Positions 12,530 through 24,229 of a DNA stretch of 64,000 bases are shown one piece after another (within the stretch, counting starts at the first letter, position 1; every line of letters begins with the position of its first letter). The position numbers were made by a program, and so were the translations under genes. The stretch comes from Catonia carolina (lineage: Eukaryota > Arthropoda > Insecta > Hemiptera > Achilidae): NCBI GenBank assembly GCA_035578175.1, contig JAQMRL010000001.1, positions 57,001,553 to 57,065,552 of the forward strand. Reading direction: 5' to 3'. A model generated the notes under the pieces. The model saw only the letters and a program-made list of their open reading frames with translations. It ran no database searches and had not been told where the DNA came from.

Positions 12530-14145
12530 CTAGGTCTATTCATGTTTCGTTCCATACCGTGTACAATAAGTCATACATTAGGGCTATATCTTACTCAATA
12601 AATTAGAAAATTACTAAAACCCATTTTCATTTTAATTACTTTTAAAGCTGATACTGAATTCTTGTATTAATGATAACCTGACTATATTATTAAAAAACAT
12701 ATATTTACCTCGCAGGTGAACGATTTGATATCCAGTAATACCCTGAAAAACCAAATAAAAATTATGTGAAAATATTGTCGTTAAAATATTAAAACTAAAT
12801 GTAAAACAGGTATAGTGACAGTATATTTATAAAAATACTGTAATTTCGTAACTGGTGAAAATTGGTAAAGTTACAATTGACGAATGGATTTTTAACCATT
12901 CATCAATTATTAATTTCAGTATTAATTATTTTAGTTCTTGTTTCGTTAACTGCTCTTTTAACCCCTCTGGTTGAAACACTTCTGTGTGTTTATTGTATAA
13001 AATCCTAATAATTACTACAGGAGATCCGACACTACCAAGTTTCAAATGCGTAGTCATTCAAATTCTGAATACTATTTACATTGTTAAGGTTTGTTAAGAA
13101 TAAAAACGTTGTTAAGAATAGTAATGTGATAATAAAAGTTCGATAAAATAATAATTCCTAAAAAATATGGAATTTGTCAGATTATGCAAAATCACATACC
13201 AGAACTTTGAAAATTTTAATAAAATTTATGTAGATTAATTTACACTAGATAATCATTGTTAAAACAAATGTTCGTGACAATATTTTTTTTTATTGATAGT
13301 TGAATTGTAAGTTAGAACACTCCATTCTGCTATTATTGCCCATTATTTGCAGATGGAGTATTATGTTTATAGCTTTCCTCTAAGAAAATAAACTGCCTAA
13401 TGCAGTTTCATAAGGAATCTTTTAACACATAAGATTATTGTTTGAGGTATAAGCTGAAAATAATTATTTTTTAACGAATTAAACAAATTACACTTTGATT
13501 TTCTATGAATAGGTGTACTTGGTTAATCAAGAGAACTTAATTACTCATATATTACAAAAATCAGTATAAGTTGAAAAATGTGGAGGTTGAAAAATAAATG
13601 GTAGGCCTATAGACAATCTTATTTAAAAATGGGAAAGAGCTGTCAACATATTAAAATACTGACGGAAATATAAAAAGCTGGAAACAAACTTGGTGTATAG
13701 GATCTGCTTCAGGGCAAATAACATCATAGTGATGATGATGAAGAATGGTAATTACTTGAATATATAAGATTGATGAAGGAGTGCACAATAGAATTAGAAA
13801 GTAGAAGAAAATCAGTTTAAACTAATAAAAATTAAAGAAAAATGTCCTACACCTATGCAGTTGCAGTGGTAATGAATAATATACCCGGTAGAATATTCAT
13901 TAACTTTGCAATTTTATGCGTTTAGACCACTAAGGATCACGTTGAGATAGTTTAGATATATTTCTTTCTCAAAACTTCTTTATTTTTTATTATCTTCTAT
14001 TTTTCTCTGGAAATCTATGCTCATCAATTTTTCATAATAATTCACAGTAAGATTAGCTCTTTTGAAACAATCAATGTATGGAAGTTCTTTGAAATTTCCT
14101 TCAAATTAAATTTTTTATTAAATTTTCTTTAAACTCTGTACAAAA
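12530..14145. other. No gene seen; one small hairpin
   Basis: AT-rich. A 13-bp near-perfect hairpin (arms 12875-12887 and 12896-12908, 12 of 13 pairs) lies in otherwise plain sequence. No coding signal. Confidence 0.5.
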
Positions 14146-14148
14146 TTT

Positions 14149-14265
14149 AGGAAGAAACTTGCGAACCATCTTAACCGATTGATCTCAGATTTGGTTCCGC
14201 AGACTCTCCGAAACAATCCAATTAGACGACTAAAACGTCGATGGAGCCCGGATCTCATCAATTAA
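14149..14265 (+). pseudogene. Jockey-like ORF2 carboxyl tail, still open
   Basis: A 38-codon open stretch ends at TAA (14263-14265). It reads KKLANHLNRLISDLV near the start and RRLKRRWSPDLIN at the end. This resembles the last residues of Jockey-type ORF2, which end in a basic RRLKRRW-type motif. Everything upstream is missing, as expected for a 5'-truncated insertion. The following 200 bp (GTCGGAGTTCTGTCACTGGAC region) may be its 3' UTR. No start codon belongs to it. Confidence 0.55.
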
Positions 14266-14718
14266 CGTAGTATTGTAATTGACTATCCATTACAGTGATC
14301 TAAATGCTGTACTTATATATTCACGTCGGAGTTCTGTCACTGGACTGTGTCTCCACTCACGTTTTTTTATCACGTTAATTTTTTCATATTTTCTGTTATC
14401 ACATTGACTGATTGTATTTGACAGATTGTGAATTTCTTGAATAAAAAAAAGTTAAATTTTAATAAGAAATGAATATATATATTCTTAATTAATCTCTTTT
14501 CATTTATTCTGTAGATATGTCCTGAATTTTTCATTTCCTTATTATGTTTTCAATTTTTTACAATGTTTATAAGGTTTTCTGTTTTTTTTCTTTATGCATG
14601 CCGTTTGTAAACACAAGTCCATGAACTTTCTAAAAATGTTATTTTTTACTTCATGTACTGCCTTGGCATATTATTTTAGACAGATTATAACTAACAAATA
14701 AATATGCGACAGTAAATA

Positions 14719-14895
14719 TTTTTTTTTTATTTGCTTTAAAGTCGCATCAACTGCTTGGTCATTAGTGACTACGGTGGTTACAAAACATAAACTGTGGGAT
14801 TTGACACGTGAGAAGTTCCAGACCCTGACCGGGAATCGAACCCGGGACCTCCGTGTGAGAGGCTAACACGCTAACCACTACGTACGCAGGTGGTC
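14719..14895 (-). mobile_element. tRNA-derived SINE (family A), well preserved
   Basis: The best family A copy. On the minus strand: head start GACCACCTGCGTACGTAG, A-box-like GTAGTGGTTAGCGTGTTAGC, B box GGGTTCGATTCCC, then the family body and the tail block TTGATGCGACTTTAAAG, ending in poly(A) (poly-T at 14719-14730). The anticodon-arm region is flanked by CTCTCACACGGAGG. It is tRNA-derived but not a tRNA gene because a 110-bp body follows and no acceptor stem closes. Confidence 0.85.
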
Positions 14896-14899
14896 AAAT

Positions 14900-17800
14900 T
14901 CATTTTAATTTACGAAAAAATACGTTTTTAATTAACATGAATGTCATCTCTAGACCCAGACACAAACGAAACTACTAAAACGTTTTGTTCTTAATTTTTT
15001 ATATAGGCTACTTTAGCACAATCAATAGAATAAATGGGAGAATAGTTAGGCGTGGAATGACGTGTAACATCCAGCATCGTTTCCTGCAGATTATGTAGTC
15101 ACATTACAGCAGAGACGAACTAGATGTAAAACAATTGCTGCGCAAGTGATTAAAATGTTAGGAAGTTAGGATTACGTGATGGTGATGAAGTTGATGAATT
15201 AACAAAATACTATTATCGAGGGAGATTATGACAAAGACGTCTACAATTTGGAAAATTTTCAATTGCCTCTTTTCATGCATGTTCGTTTGAATGACTTCTT
15301 AGTTTAGTAAAGAATCTTTTAGAAAGCTTGCTTGCGACGTCTTTTACGTAGGAATTGCTAAGGTTCATATTATGAGGGTGTCTGATGAGATTTAACTTGA
15401 TGGAATAAGAAAAATACCAACTGTATTGTTGTGGTTAGACTTAAGTGGAGTGACCACAACAAAAGTCACCGTTTGTTACTAAATAGTCGCTTCAGACGCG
15501 ACGATTTTAATGAGTAAAATTTGAAAAATAGCAAACAGATCTTTAAGATATCCTAAATATGTGCACCGGGTGAAATCATGATTAACTAGCGTAAAAGAAA
15601 ATTAAAGTGTGTCTTTTAATATTATAAAATTTATTAAGGATACATTTAGATTTCAGTCAAGAGTTGAACCCAAAAAAACCATGGCAAGGCATTGTGTTAA
15701 ATTATCAAATACAGAATTTAACAATAAAAATACCAATTGAACAATAAGACAAATTGTTAAAATAAATTGCGAAGGTTACAACAATAATTACATAATTGTT
15801 AAGTAAATGTCTTTTTAGAAAATCAGCTACTATTATTCAATTACTATACTTTGCTTTCGTTTCATGTTCAGTTTATTAATACACATAGTTCATCATAGAT
15901 AAATAGGCCTTTACACGTTATTTGTAAAATACGCTTTAAATAAATCATTGAATTCGAACATGGATAAATTAAGAAGAGTAAATTAAAACTGTAATTACGG
16001 GAACCGCCTTTTAATTAAAAAGTACTACGATATGAAGCCTCTTGTTTATCAATATCAGTTGACCTTCATTTACCAACTTTTAACAGCTTCTGAATTCATA
16101 ATCATTTTTTTTATGCATGTTAAATAACAATTTTACGAGTCGTACATCTTTTAATTAATTAAAATTCGTATATATTTTTAAATAACAAAAATGGGTATCT
16201 CTTCTTACAATCAAGTATTTTACAGCCCGTTAAATTTTTTAATTCAGTAAAATTCGGTTATAATGAACTTCAAGAGATTATTTGTTCATGGGAATTTTTA
16301 AACTACGATTGTATTTTAATATTAGATTGCTTTTATTTCTGCATTAGATTTAAAAGGTAACTGCTCTTAAAATTAGTAGGCTTTGGTATTTACAAATACC
16401 GTAAAACCTCAAATCTAATGCGCAGTTTTATTCAACAAAATATATTGCAGAAATTTCAGTCCGTATTAGAATCCATGGTCCACTACAATTGATACGCAAT
16501 AGTTTACAAAAGTTTTAGTAATATTGGCAATTACAGCTTTCTTACTTATTTTTCGAACGTAAAACATCATCTAAGAATGCGAAAAATGAATAATTGTTTC
16601 TGTAATTATAAGATATTTTAATTTTTTGTAAGTTAATTTGTAAGGTGAGTGTAATTATAAAAATTGAAAGGGTCGGATGACATTAGAGTTAATGGTGAAC
16701 TAAGTAAAAGTTATGTAAGGTTGTCCTCCACAATATATCATAATCATACCATCGATGAATTTTTTGATGCAATTTCGAGGCCACCTGACAGCTTGGGAGA
16801 AAAAAATTAACTATTATGAATTCCGAAATTGATGTAATTTCGGGGGTTTTTGACTCCAGTGGTATAACCTGTCAATGTGACCGTTAACAACCTACTCAAA
16901 GCTAACTAAAACCCAAAAGAGTGTAAACTGAGGCTCTCTGATCCAATCAGATACTTGTCGACAACTGGATAAATCAAGCAAAATTCTTCAAATATTGTTG
17001 CACACAGGGTTTCAATTGCATGGAAACTATCTCAGTGACATTGATGGAAAATTTCTTTAAGTACTAGGGTAGAACAAGACATATTTTAGAATGACCTGGA
17101 GTTAAGCCAAAAGGTTGCAGTTAGTACAAGTGATTCTAGTAGTGTTGAATTAGATTTTTCCAAAATTTCAAATACTGTTCGAAAATGAAGCGGCTAGCTG
17201 CTTCTAATAATATTTTTTGTTTTGAGTTACTCCAATTACAAAAAAGTGTACAAATTTTATTTATACTAAACTCTTATTTATATTTTCATTTTTGTAATTT
17301 ATTTAACTGTAATAAATTCTTTCAATTTTTCAAGTCTGATTTATCAGTCTCTAAAATATTTCAATAAGGGATTTTTTTAATGTTAGGCATAGAAAACGAT
17401 GCATCGGGTTAGAAACAATGACACATTATATTCGCGAATTTGCGTTATTATATAGATAGTGTCGCTGTATTTATAACTAGAGGAAGAACTAAGATGGTTC
17501 TTATTAAAAATTGCAAAAATAATTGAAACTTGCTATCACTAGTTTTACTATTATTAATCTCATCATTGAATATTAGAGTAGTCCACGTGAGCTCAACAAT
17601 TTCAGCCAATGACCATGGCACTCTTCACGTGATCGGCAGACTGCCAGCAAACCAATTCACATGCATATAGTGATCTCAATCAACCCATACTATATTGTAC
17701 GTGCTACAAGTGAGTTGTTTTCAAAAGAAAGCTGCTTGTGAACCGATACTCCCTTTTCAACCAAGCGTGTATTCCTTTCGTTATGTTTAATGCTAAACGG

Positions 17801-20515
17801 TTCATTTAGTATATGACAATAAAATGGGATATTAGTAGTGATTCGTTCTGCTGAGTTCATTTTTATCTAACATAGGCTACCAATCATTGTTTTAGTAAGT
17901 TTAGTATGGTTTATTTACACAAAAGCCTGTTGATTTCATCTCTACTCTTGTTAGTATTCTATCAGCTTTTTATCAGGATCAGTATATTTTTTGATAACCA
18001 TCCAATTAATAGCTAATTTTTGTTGTATTGTTGACTCATATTGCAAGTAAATTCGACCAGGGACCCGCTGTAGATTTTTTGCATGTTACTATCAGCTGGC
18101 CACCTAAAAAAAGCTCTGCTAACGGGCGTTACCTTAATTAGAAAAAATAATACAAAAATTGATTTTTAAATTTAATATAATAAGTAACTTCAAAAATAGT
18201 GCTCTAGATTAGTCTTTTAAAATCATAAACTAACTCAGTACGATAAAATCTTTAGAAATAAGATCAAACTATTTTTTATTTTTATTTTTTAGCAGTCTGA
18301 GTAGAAAATATTTAAACTAGTTAGACATTCATCTTAATCATTTTGCTATAAATTTTCTCGACGACAATATTGAAAATCAAATATTCAAAAAGGCGAGAAT
18401 ATTAGATCTTCCATTCCAGTTCACCTGGTCAAAAATTATTATCCATCCTTTCAAGATTAAAACCACAAAGTTATATTACGAATGGTTAACTCTTATTTCT
18501 CAGTAAACATATCTTAATAACACTTATTAACTCAAATCTCAATTGTCAAATTAATATTCAATCAATTAAACACACCTAAATTTTTTTGCGTATCACGTCT
18601 TCTTTCTCTACTTTTCACACCTTCATTCACCTCGTCTGTAAATTTTAAAATAAAAATTACGTATTTCTCCGTATTAATGAAAAAATGTACATCGTCAGGA
18701 CCCAAGAAGAAACCCTTTATCACTTACAACTAAATGACTACTCGGAAGCAACGCTGCCGAGTGCTGTCTTCTTCAAGATGTGTTCTAACATGTTTGGCAC
18801 ATTTACTGAACGTTTTTGTTAATGCGAGACTCTATGATGGTTTTAACGGGAAATTTCGAATTTCAGTTCTTTATGTTTTTCAAAAGTTCAGACCGAGATC
18901 AATCACAAAAACATAAAATTACGTGAAAAAATTATTATAATGAAAACATTAAGTTTTCGGAGGTTTACCCAGAAAAACTATCATGTCACCAAGAACGAAT
19001 ATTTTTCATAATTTTATACCGATTGTTTTAGAAGAAAGGGAATTTTAGTTTTTTTTAAATATCTGCATTACTGTTTCTAGTACTCTCAGCTGTTGGTTCA
19101 GCTTTCTAACCAAAAATGTTGATAGGAAATTTACTTGTTTGTGTATATTTTGATTTTATTTGTGCCTTTTTGTGTTCTTGTCCGTTCCCGTAAATTTAGA
19201 TTTTTAACATTTAGGTAAATTTTTCTCGGACACCATTAAACATACCAGGCTGAAATTTTTACCAGTTATTTATCTTGTACACTCATATATTCTGATACTT
19301 TTATGACTTACTCAAAAGCCACAATAATTATTAATTTGTAAAATACAGTAAAAAAAATTGTAAACATTTTATGTTATTCCTTATTCTGTTTTTAACTTTA
19401 TGGTTTAATGGATTAAGTACGAAAATATCAGTAGCTCGAGTAACTTGACAAATACAAGTAAGGAACGTTTAATTTTCCTATCGTTTACCAATCTTGTGAA
19501 AAACGTACCTAAACATAGAAAATTTAACATTGGGAGGATACAAAGTACAGTCTTCCCTTTAAACTGTTTCTAAATAATATCTAAACTGTTAAAAAAAAAT
19601 TAAGAAGGTTTCATGACCTGGATTTCTGAAACCGATTAAAAGCTTCTTGATGCTTACCTTTTCATTAAATTATTACTTTGATATTAACTTGTAATGTTTT
19701 TATATCATTAGGATATATGATTAAATCGTAGTGGAATTAGTGTCAGTTATTATCAGAAAAGAGAATAATAATGTACGCGTTAGTTCACTGACTCATAAAT
19801 ACAGATAATCTTATCATAACCACATAAAACTTTTCATAATTAAGTAATAATGACATTATTTAATCCTAAAATATCAGCTACACTAGGAAAATTAGGAAAA
19901 TGAATTTTACTGTATTAATCATTCTCACTCTTATAGTTAATAATAATATGTACTATGGTAAAATTTAATTAAATTTTATTACAAAATAAACAAGTTTTAT
20001 TGTAAATACTTAATGCATTTTATTAAGCTAATAATTTTGTGTGTATTTTCAACTGTCCTAATTTAATTAGATGTGTATTATCAACTGGACTTTATGCTTA
20101 GTTAATTATCTGCTTATAATCCAATAATTATGTATATTACTAAAAGTGATACCATTTAATTTCGTTCATACCATTAGGTTACATTGATTTATAAATTTAG
20201 TTGGATATTTTTTAACCTAAATAAATTACAATGTATCACTTCATTGTTTTAGACTACCAGTTCATTACGGTATTTGTTAATAATATGTATTAATATTGTT
20301 GTAAGTAAAATGTGGTAATATAAATTTATAATTTACTTTGATTAGTGTTGTTATTATTGATAATAGATAATATCTCACGAAAGAAAATTGGTATGTACGT
20401 GCACCTAAAGTAATTTTAGTACTAAAATATTTCTGATGAAATGATCATTGATTTTATGTATTTCTTTAGTAACAGAATTCATCTAAAAGCTAGTCTTCAA
20501 ATAATTTCAGGAAGT
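14900..20515. other. Long AT-rich stretch, no gene seen
   Basis: 5.6 kb with no recognisable gene or element. Open frames stay at or below 60 codons. A weak direct repeat (GATGCAATTTCGAGG near 16768 and GATGTAATTTCGGGG near 16831) and CTTTTAGAAAGCTTGCTTGCGAC at 15311-15340, similar to 55456-55482, were the only patterns noticed. Confidence 0.5.
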
Positions 20516-20521
20516 GATTTG

Positions 20522-20641
20522 GTGTTATCTCAGTAGAACTCTTTCGAGCAGCGGTAGACATGGTGTGAATCGCTATGAAGATAGCCAATGCATAGTACAG
20601 CTTAAGAAGAAGAAGAAGAGAAGAACAAGAAGAAGAAGAAA
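20522..20641 (+). pseudogene. RTE-like ORF2 tail plus GAA/AAG microsatellite
   Basis: The plus strand reads SVELFRAAVDMV, a stop, IAMKIANA, a stop, then an AAG-rich microsatellite (about 20603-20641). This is the extreme C-terminus of the RTE-like family seen again at 21092-21200, where the same block reads STELFRIATNKVRIANI. RTE-type elements often end in short tandem repeats, so the AAG run may be the original 3' terminus. Confidence 0.55.
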
Positions 20642-20699
20642 GTTTTTGGACTTAAAGAAATTGACTTAATAGATGATGTTAATTTACGATTTTGCTACT

Positions 20700-21200
20700 T
20701 TAATGGATCTTTCTTTCTACGGCAGTTACTGCCTTAATATTCGGTAGTTAATAAGTGAACGGCTTCTCAGAAGCTTTGTGTTTTCTGTTCGTCTGTATGA
20801 TGTTGAGACTCGGACATTGGGCGACTGCACGCTGGCTTGAGGCTTTTGAACTATGTTGTAAGAGCGAATATTGAGAATTTCGTGGACGCAGGAAGTCGCT
20901 AATGTTGAAGTTTTGTTAAAAATGAACAAGGGTCTGAAATTAATCCAAGTTTGTAAATGCCGTAAGCTGCAGTACCTCAGTAATTTAATGAGAAATTAAA
21001 AAAAAAGATATGATCTACTGCAGTGCACTCTGCAGGGGAAGATATAGGGAAAGAGAAATCGTAGTAGAAGAAGGATTCATAGCTTGCCAATCTGAGAACC
21101 TGGTTTGGTAAGAGCTCCACGGAATTGTTCCGGATTGCGACTAATAAGGTCAGAATAGCCAACATCCAAACCGGATATGCACGACAAGAAGAAAAATTAG
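20700..21200 (+). pseudogene. RTE-like reverse transcriptase 3' remnant (host of the LINE insertion)
   Basis: One reading frame with several stops runs from about 20775: FVFSVRLYDVETRTL, then RILRISWTQEVANVEVL, KCRKLQYLSNLMRN, DLLQCTLQGKI at 21009-21044 and GKRNRSRRRI. A single frame change then leads into LRTWFGKSSTELFRIATNK and VRIANIQTGYARQEEKL (21092-21200). This order (YG-x-E-x-W block, RRIL-I-W block, QGKI-GKR-RRR block, LR-WFG block) is typical of the C-terminal third of RTE-like ORF2. It ends exactly where the Jockey-like LINE inserted; the last codons lie in the target duplication. Confidence 0.75.
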
Positions 21201-21201
21201 T
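21191..21201. repeat. Target-site duplication, left copy
   Basis: GAAAAATTAGT, repeated at 25838-25848. It abuts the poly(A) tail of the minus-strand LINE. The final T is ambiguous with the tail. Confidence 0.85.
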
Positions 21202-21540
21202 TTTTATTTATTTTTTTTTTTTTTAACAGTATAGTATTTCTTTTGCAATCAGTTAATAAATACAATAACTTTAAGCAAATATGAGAAAATCTTAGTAATG
21301 TCCTTGGTATTAAAACACAAACGACACTCAGTAGTGCGTTTGAAAAAGATCGAACTGTGAAGAAACAAAAAATATATCTATACAAAATCAAACTTGATGA
21401 ACCGTGAATCAACATCCCGAAACACAAAGTGTTGAAGTTGGAGATGACAATGACGATGGTAGAGATGAAAACGACGCCAATTATGAGACGCCGATGATTA
21501 GGAGTTGAAGTAGAAAAGATAAAAATAAAAATTTAAATGA
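21201..21540 (-). other. LINE 3' UTR and poly(A) tail
   Basis: Follows the ORF2 stop at 21541-21543. The plus-strand T run at 21201-21224 is the tail (AAAA..ATAAATAAAAA on the minus strand). A 76-codon minus-strand open frame here is chance. Confidence 0.75.
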
Positions 21541-22476
21541 CTAACAAAATCGTAGAGGTAAGTCCAGTGGTTTAAAGCGTTTCAGTCTGTAAGTATCTTC
21601 GCTGTTGTCCAGGAGGCTAATCGCTAATGGATTCTGATGGTCTTCTAGTTTTTGTAAATGTTTTTCGCTATGTTGTTTAATTTCTTCTTTTATGAAGGGC
21701 AGGTTTAGGTCATTGTGTAGTATTTCATTTGTTACGTACCATGGGGCTGCAGTGATCAGTCTCAGGCATTTTGATTGAAAGCGCTGCAGTATTTCTATAT
21801 TTGATGAACTAGCTGTACCCCATAGCTCTAACCCATACGTCCAAATTGGTTTGAGTATTACTTTGTATACGAGTACTTTATTTTCAAGGGAGAGTTGAGA
21901 CCTACTGCCTAAGAGCCAGAATAATTGACGTAACTTCAGCCCAAGTTGCTTTCGTTTCGCCCATATATGACTTCTCCACGTGAGTCTTCGATCTAGATGT
22001 AAACCCAGATATTTAACTTCATCCTTCTGTGGGATTACTGTCCCGTTCAAGCTGACCACTGGACATGTTGGTTTCTTTAATGTAAATGTTACGTGCGTTG
22101 ACTTATCCTCATTAATCTTCACTCTCCATTTCTTGCACCATTCGTGAATGTCGTCAAGATGGGTTTGTAACTTCTCCGAGGCACATGTCGGAGAAGCGTC
22201 CGTCGCTAAAGTCGCTGTGTCATCTGCGAACGTTGCCGTCATTACAGATTCATGTTCTGGAAGGTCGGCTGTGTAAAGCGTGTATAAGAATGGGCTCAAA
22301 ATGCTGCCTTGAGGAACGCCGGAATTAAATAAGTAGAATTTGGAAAAGACATTATCATATTTAACTTGGAAGAAACGATTTAAAAGATAGTTTTTAAAAA
22401 TCAAGAAGTATGGATATTCTAATTTCATTTTAATTTTGTATAACAGACCTAGATGCCAAACTTTATCGAACGCCTG
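21541..22476 (-). pseudogene. LINE ORF2, segment 3: RT fingers/palm to C-terminus
   Basis: Continues in the same frame after the nonsense codon at 22477-22479, beginning QAFDKVWH. The palm motifs are intact: SGVPQGSILSPFLY (residues about 36-49 counted from the internal Met at 22428) and TATFADDTATLATD, where FADD (67-70) holds the two catalytic aspartates. KYLGLHLDRRLTW follows (thumb region), then WTYGLELWGTASSSN and a basic C-terminal tail ending PLDLPLRFC. No RNase H domain is seen. Reverse transcription would be primed at the nicked target. Translation from the normal ORF2 start would not reach this part because of the frameshift and stop upstream. Confidence 0.9.
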
Positions 22477-22940
22477 CTAAATATCCAAGAACACAGCTGA
22501 AGTAAACTTCTTCAATTCTAAGCTCTTCTGAATAAGTTTGACTAGTCTGTGGACTTGTTCTACAGCCGAGTGTCGTTCACGAAACCCAAATTGATGATCT
22601 GGAATCAGTTTAAACTCTTCTATAAAAGGTTTTAAACGATTTAACAGCATTTTCTCAAATACCTTAGAGGTAATTGGAAGCAGGCTAATTGGTCTATAGG
22701 AGCTCGGTCGTAAAGGATCCTTGCCTGGTTTAAGGATCATAATCACCTGGGCATATTTCCATTGAGCAGGAAAGCATCCGATACGTATAATAGCATTAAA
22801 AATCGCTGTAAGTAACAAGAACGCTTTTTTAGGCAGTTGTTTCAAGATTTCGCCTGTTATTAAGTCGTATCCTGGTGCTTTCTTCCGGTTAAGATTATTT
22901 TTGATAGTCCTCCCAATTTCTGCAGGGCTGTTTGATGGGT
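22477..22940 (-). pseudogene. LINE ORF2, segment 2: RT N-terminal part, ended by nonsense codon
   Basis: In a frame shifted from segment 1. It begins in the linker (PAEIGRTIKNNLNRKKAPG near 22930-22875), then shows WKYAQVIMILKPGKDP, SSYRPISLLPITSKVFEKML and HQFGFRERHSAVEQV, all standard RT motifs 0-2 of non-LTR elements. VFLDI is followed by TAG (22477-22479), inside the motif that normally carries the first catalytic aspartate and runs on into QAFDKVW. The reading frame continues unchanged after the stop, so this is a simple nonsense mutation, perhaps CAG or AAG to TAG. Confidence 0.88.
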
Positions 22941-24229
22941 GGAGACATCTGGAAGGGCGCCTCTAGATATTCCGTAATTTCGTCAGTAAGATTTTGATCA
23001 TGAAGTTCGTTCGGCTTGAAGACTTCCACAAGATGCCTAGCAAATATATCAGCCTTTTCTGCTGGAGTTCTTGCCCAGTTTCCGTCTCCGGTATTAAGTG
23101 GTGGAACCATCTTCTTTTGTTGTTTCAAAAATTTTGTAGCCTTCCAGAGTGAGTAATCAGATGCACTGGACGGAGAAAGATTAGATAGTTTCTCTTGGAA
23201 GGAGGCGTTCTTAATTTCGGAAAGCAACTCTTTTAGTCTTCTCGATGCTCTATTAAATCGTCTTTTATCGTCTGGATGTTTAGTGTTATGCCAAATGCGT
23301 CTCAGTCGTCGTTTTTCAGCAATTCTTTCCCGGACGTTTTCAGGATAAAACTGCTGTCTCGTTGGGTAGTCCTTAACTGGTGTAGATTCCCAGGCTGACT
23401 CTTGTATTATTCCATTGAAATGTTCAATCGCATCTTCAATTTCACTTACCGTTTTCAACGAGACATTTAATGTAATTTTGTTTTCTATTGGCAGTCGGAA
23501 ATATTGCCAGTCAGTATGTTTATTATGTAACGTCGGAGGTGGTTCTTTAACAATGAGCCTCGAATTAATTACTGCTATGACAGGTGTATGATCTGATGAT
23601 AGCTCAAGACTAGCTTCGAGTTGCACTGAATTTTGAGGAACATTTTTTGTGATGAAAAAGTCGAGAAGGTCAGGCCGCCGGTTAGGATCAGACGGCCAGT
23701 ACGTAGGTTCTCCTGTTGACAATGTGTTCAGGTTATTTTGTCGTACTACGTTATAAAGTGATCGGCCTCTAGGATTAGCGAGTCTGGATCCCCACAGTTG
23801 GTGCTTGGCATTAAAGTCACCACCGGCAATAAACCTATTCCCTAAAGAATCAAAGAAATTCGTGAATTCAGCTTCGGTTATCCTATGCCTGGGAGGACAA
23901 TACACTGCTGATAGTGTGAGAAAACCGTACACGTCTTTCACTGCAACACTAGTAGCTTGCAACGAAGCACTTTCAGACTTCTGAAGCACATAATGAGTAA
24001 TATTATTCCTTATAATTACGGCTGTTCCACCATGTGCTCTTCCGTCGGGATGATTTGTGTGGTACAAAGAATAGCCTGGACAACTAAAGAAACTCTTGTC
24101 TGTAAAATGGGTCTCTGAAATTAAAACTATATCAAATTTATTTAAATTAATGAAAGAGATGAATTCGTGATAATGTCGAACTAAACCATTAGCGTTCCAT
24201 AGAGAGATTTTGTACATAAAATCCGGCAT
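22895..24229 (-). CDS. LINE ORF2, segment 1: endonuclease domain (frameshifted at its end)
   Basis: 444 codons from an ATG placed directly after the ORF1 stop (TAA-ATG, no overlap). The N-terminal domain is an apurinic/apyrimidinic-type endonuclease, which in this family nicks the target DNA. Expected residues are present: SLWNANG (9-15), ISETHF with Glu39, AGGDFNAKHQLWG (135-147, Asp138 and Asn140), DLLDFF (187-192) and SSDHTP (211-216). A basic linker follows. From about residue 430 the peptide (KQPCRNWEDYQK) is out of frame: the natural continuation lies in another frame starting near 22940, so a one-base indel occurred close to 22930-22955. In a working copy ORF2 would be about 895 residues, close to known Jockey ORF2. 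Confidence 0.9.
   Translation of the reverse strand: MPDFMYKISLWNANGLVRHYHEFISFINLNKFDIVLISETHFTDKSFFSCPGYSLYHTNHPDGRAHGGTAVIIRNNITHYVLQKSESASLQATSVAVKDVYGFLTLSAVYCPPRHRITEAEFTNFFDSLGNRFIAGGDFNAKHQLWGSRLANPRGRSLYNVVRQNNLNTLSTGEPTYWPSDPNRRPDLLDFFITKNVPQNSVQLEASLELSSDHTPVIAVINSRLIVKEPPPTLHNKHTDWQYFRLPIENKITLNVSLKTVSEIEDAIEHFNGIIQESAWESTPVKDYPTRQQFYPENVRERIAEKRRLRRIWHNTKHPDDKRRFNRASRRLKELLSEIKNASFQEKLSNLSPSSASDYSLWKATKFLKQQKKMVPPLNTGDGNWARTPAEKADIFARHLVEVFKPNELHDQNLTDEITEYLEAPFQMSPPIKQPCRNWEDYQK

Noticed and set aside
12106..12606. Open frames of 63 and 101 codons on the plus strand
   Set aside because: They are antisense to an RTE-like RT remnant that is recognisable on the minus strand.
14719..14895. 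tRNA gene, suggested by good A and B boxes
   Set aside because: No closing acceptor stem, and the sequence continues into a 110-bp body with a poly(A) tail shared with other copies, so it is a SINE. The same holds at 9485, 26981 and 33587.
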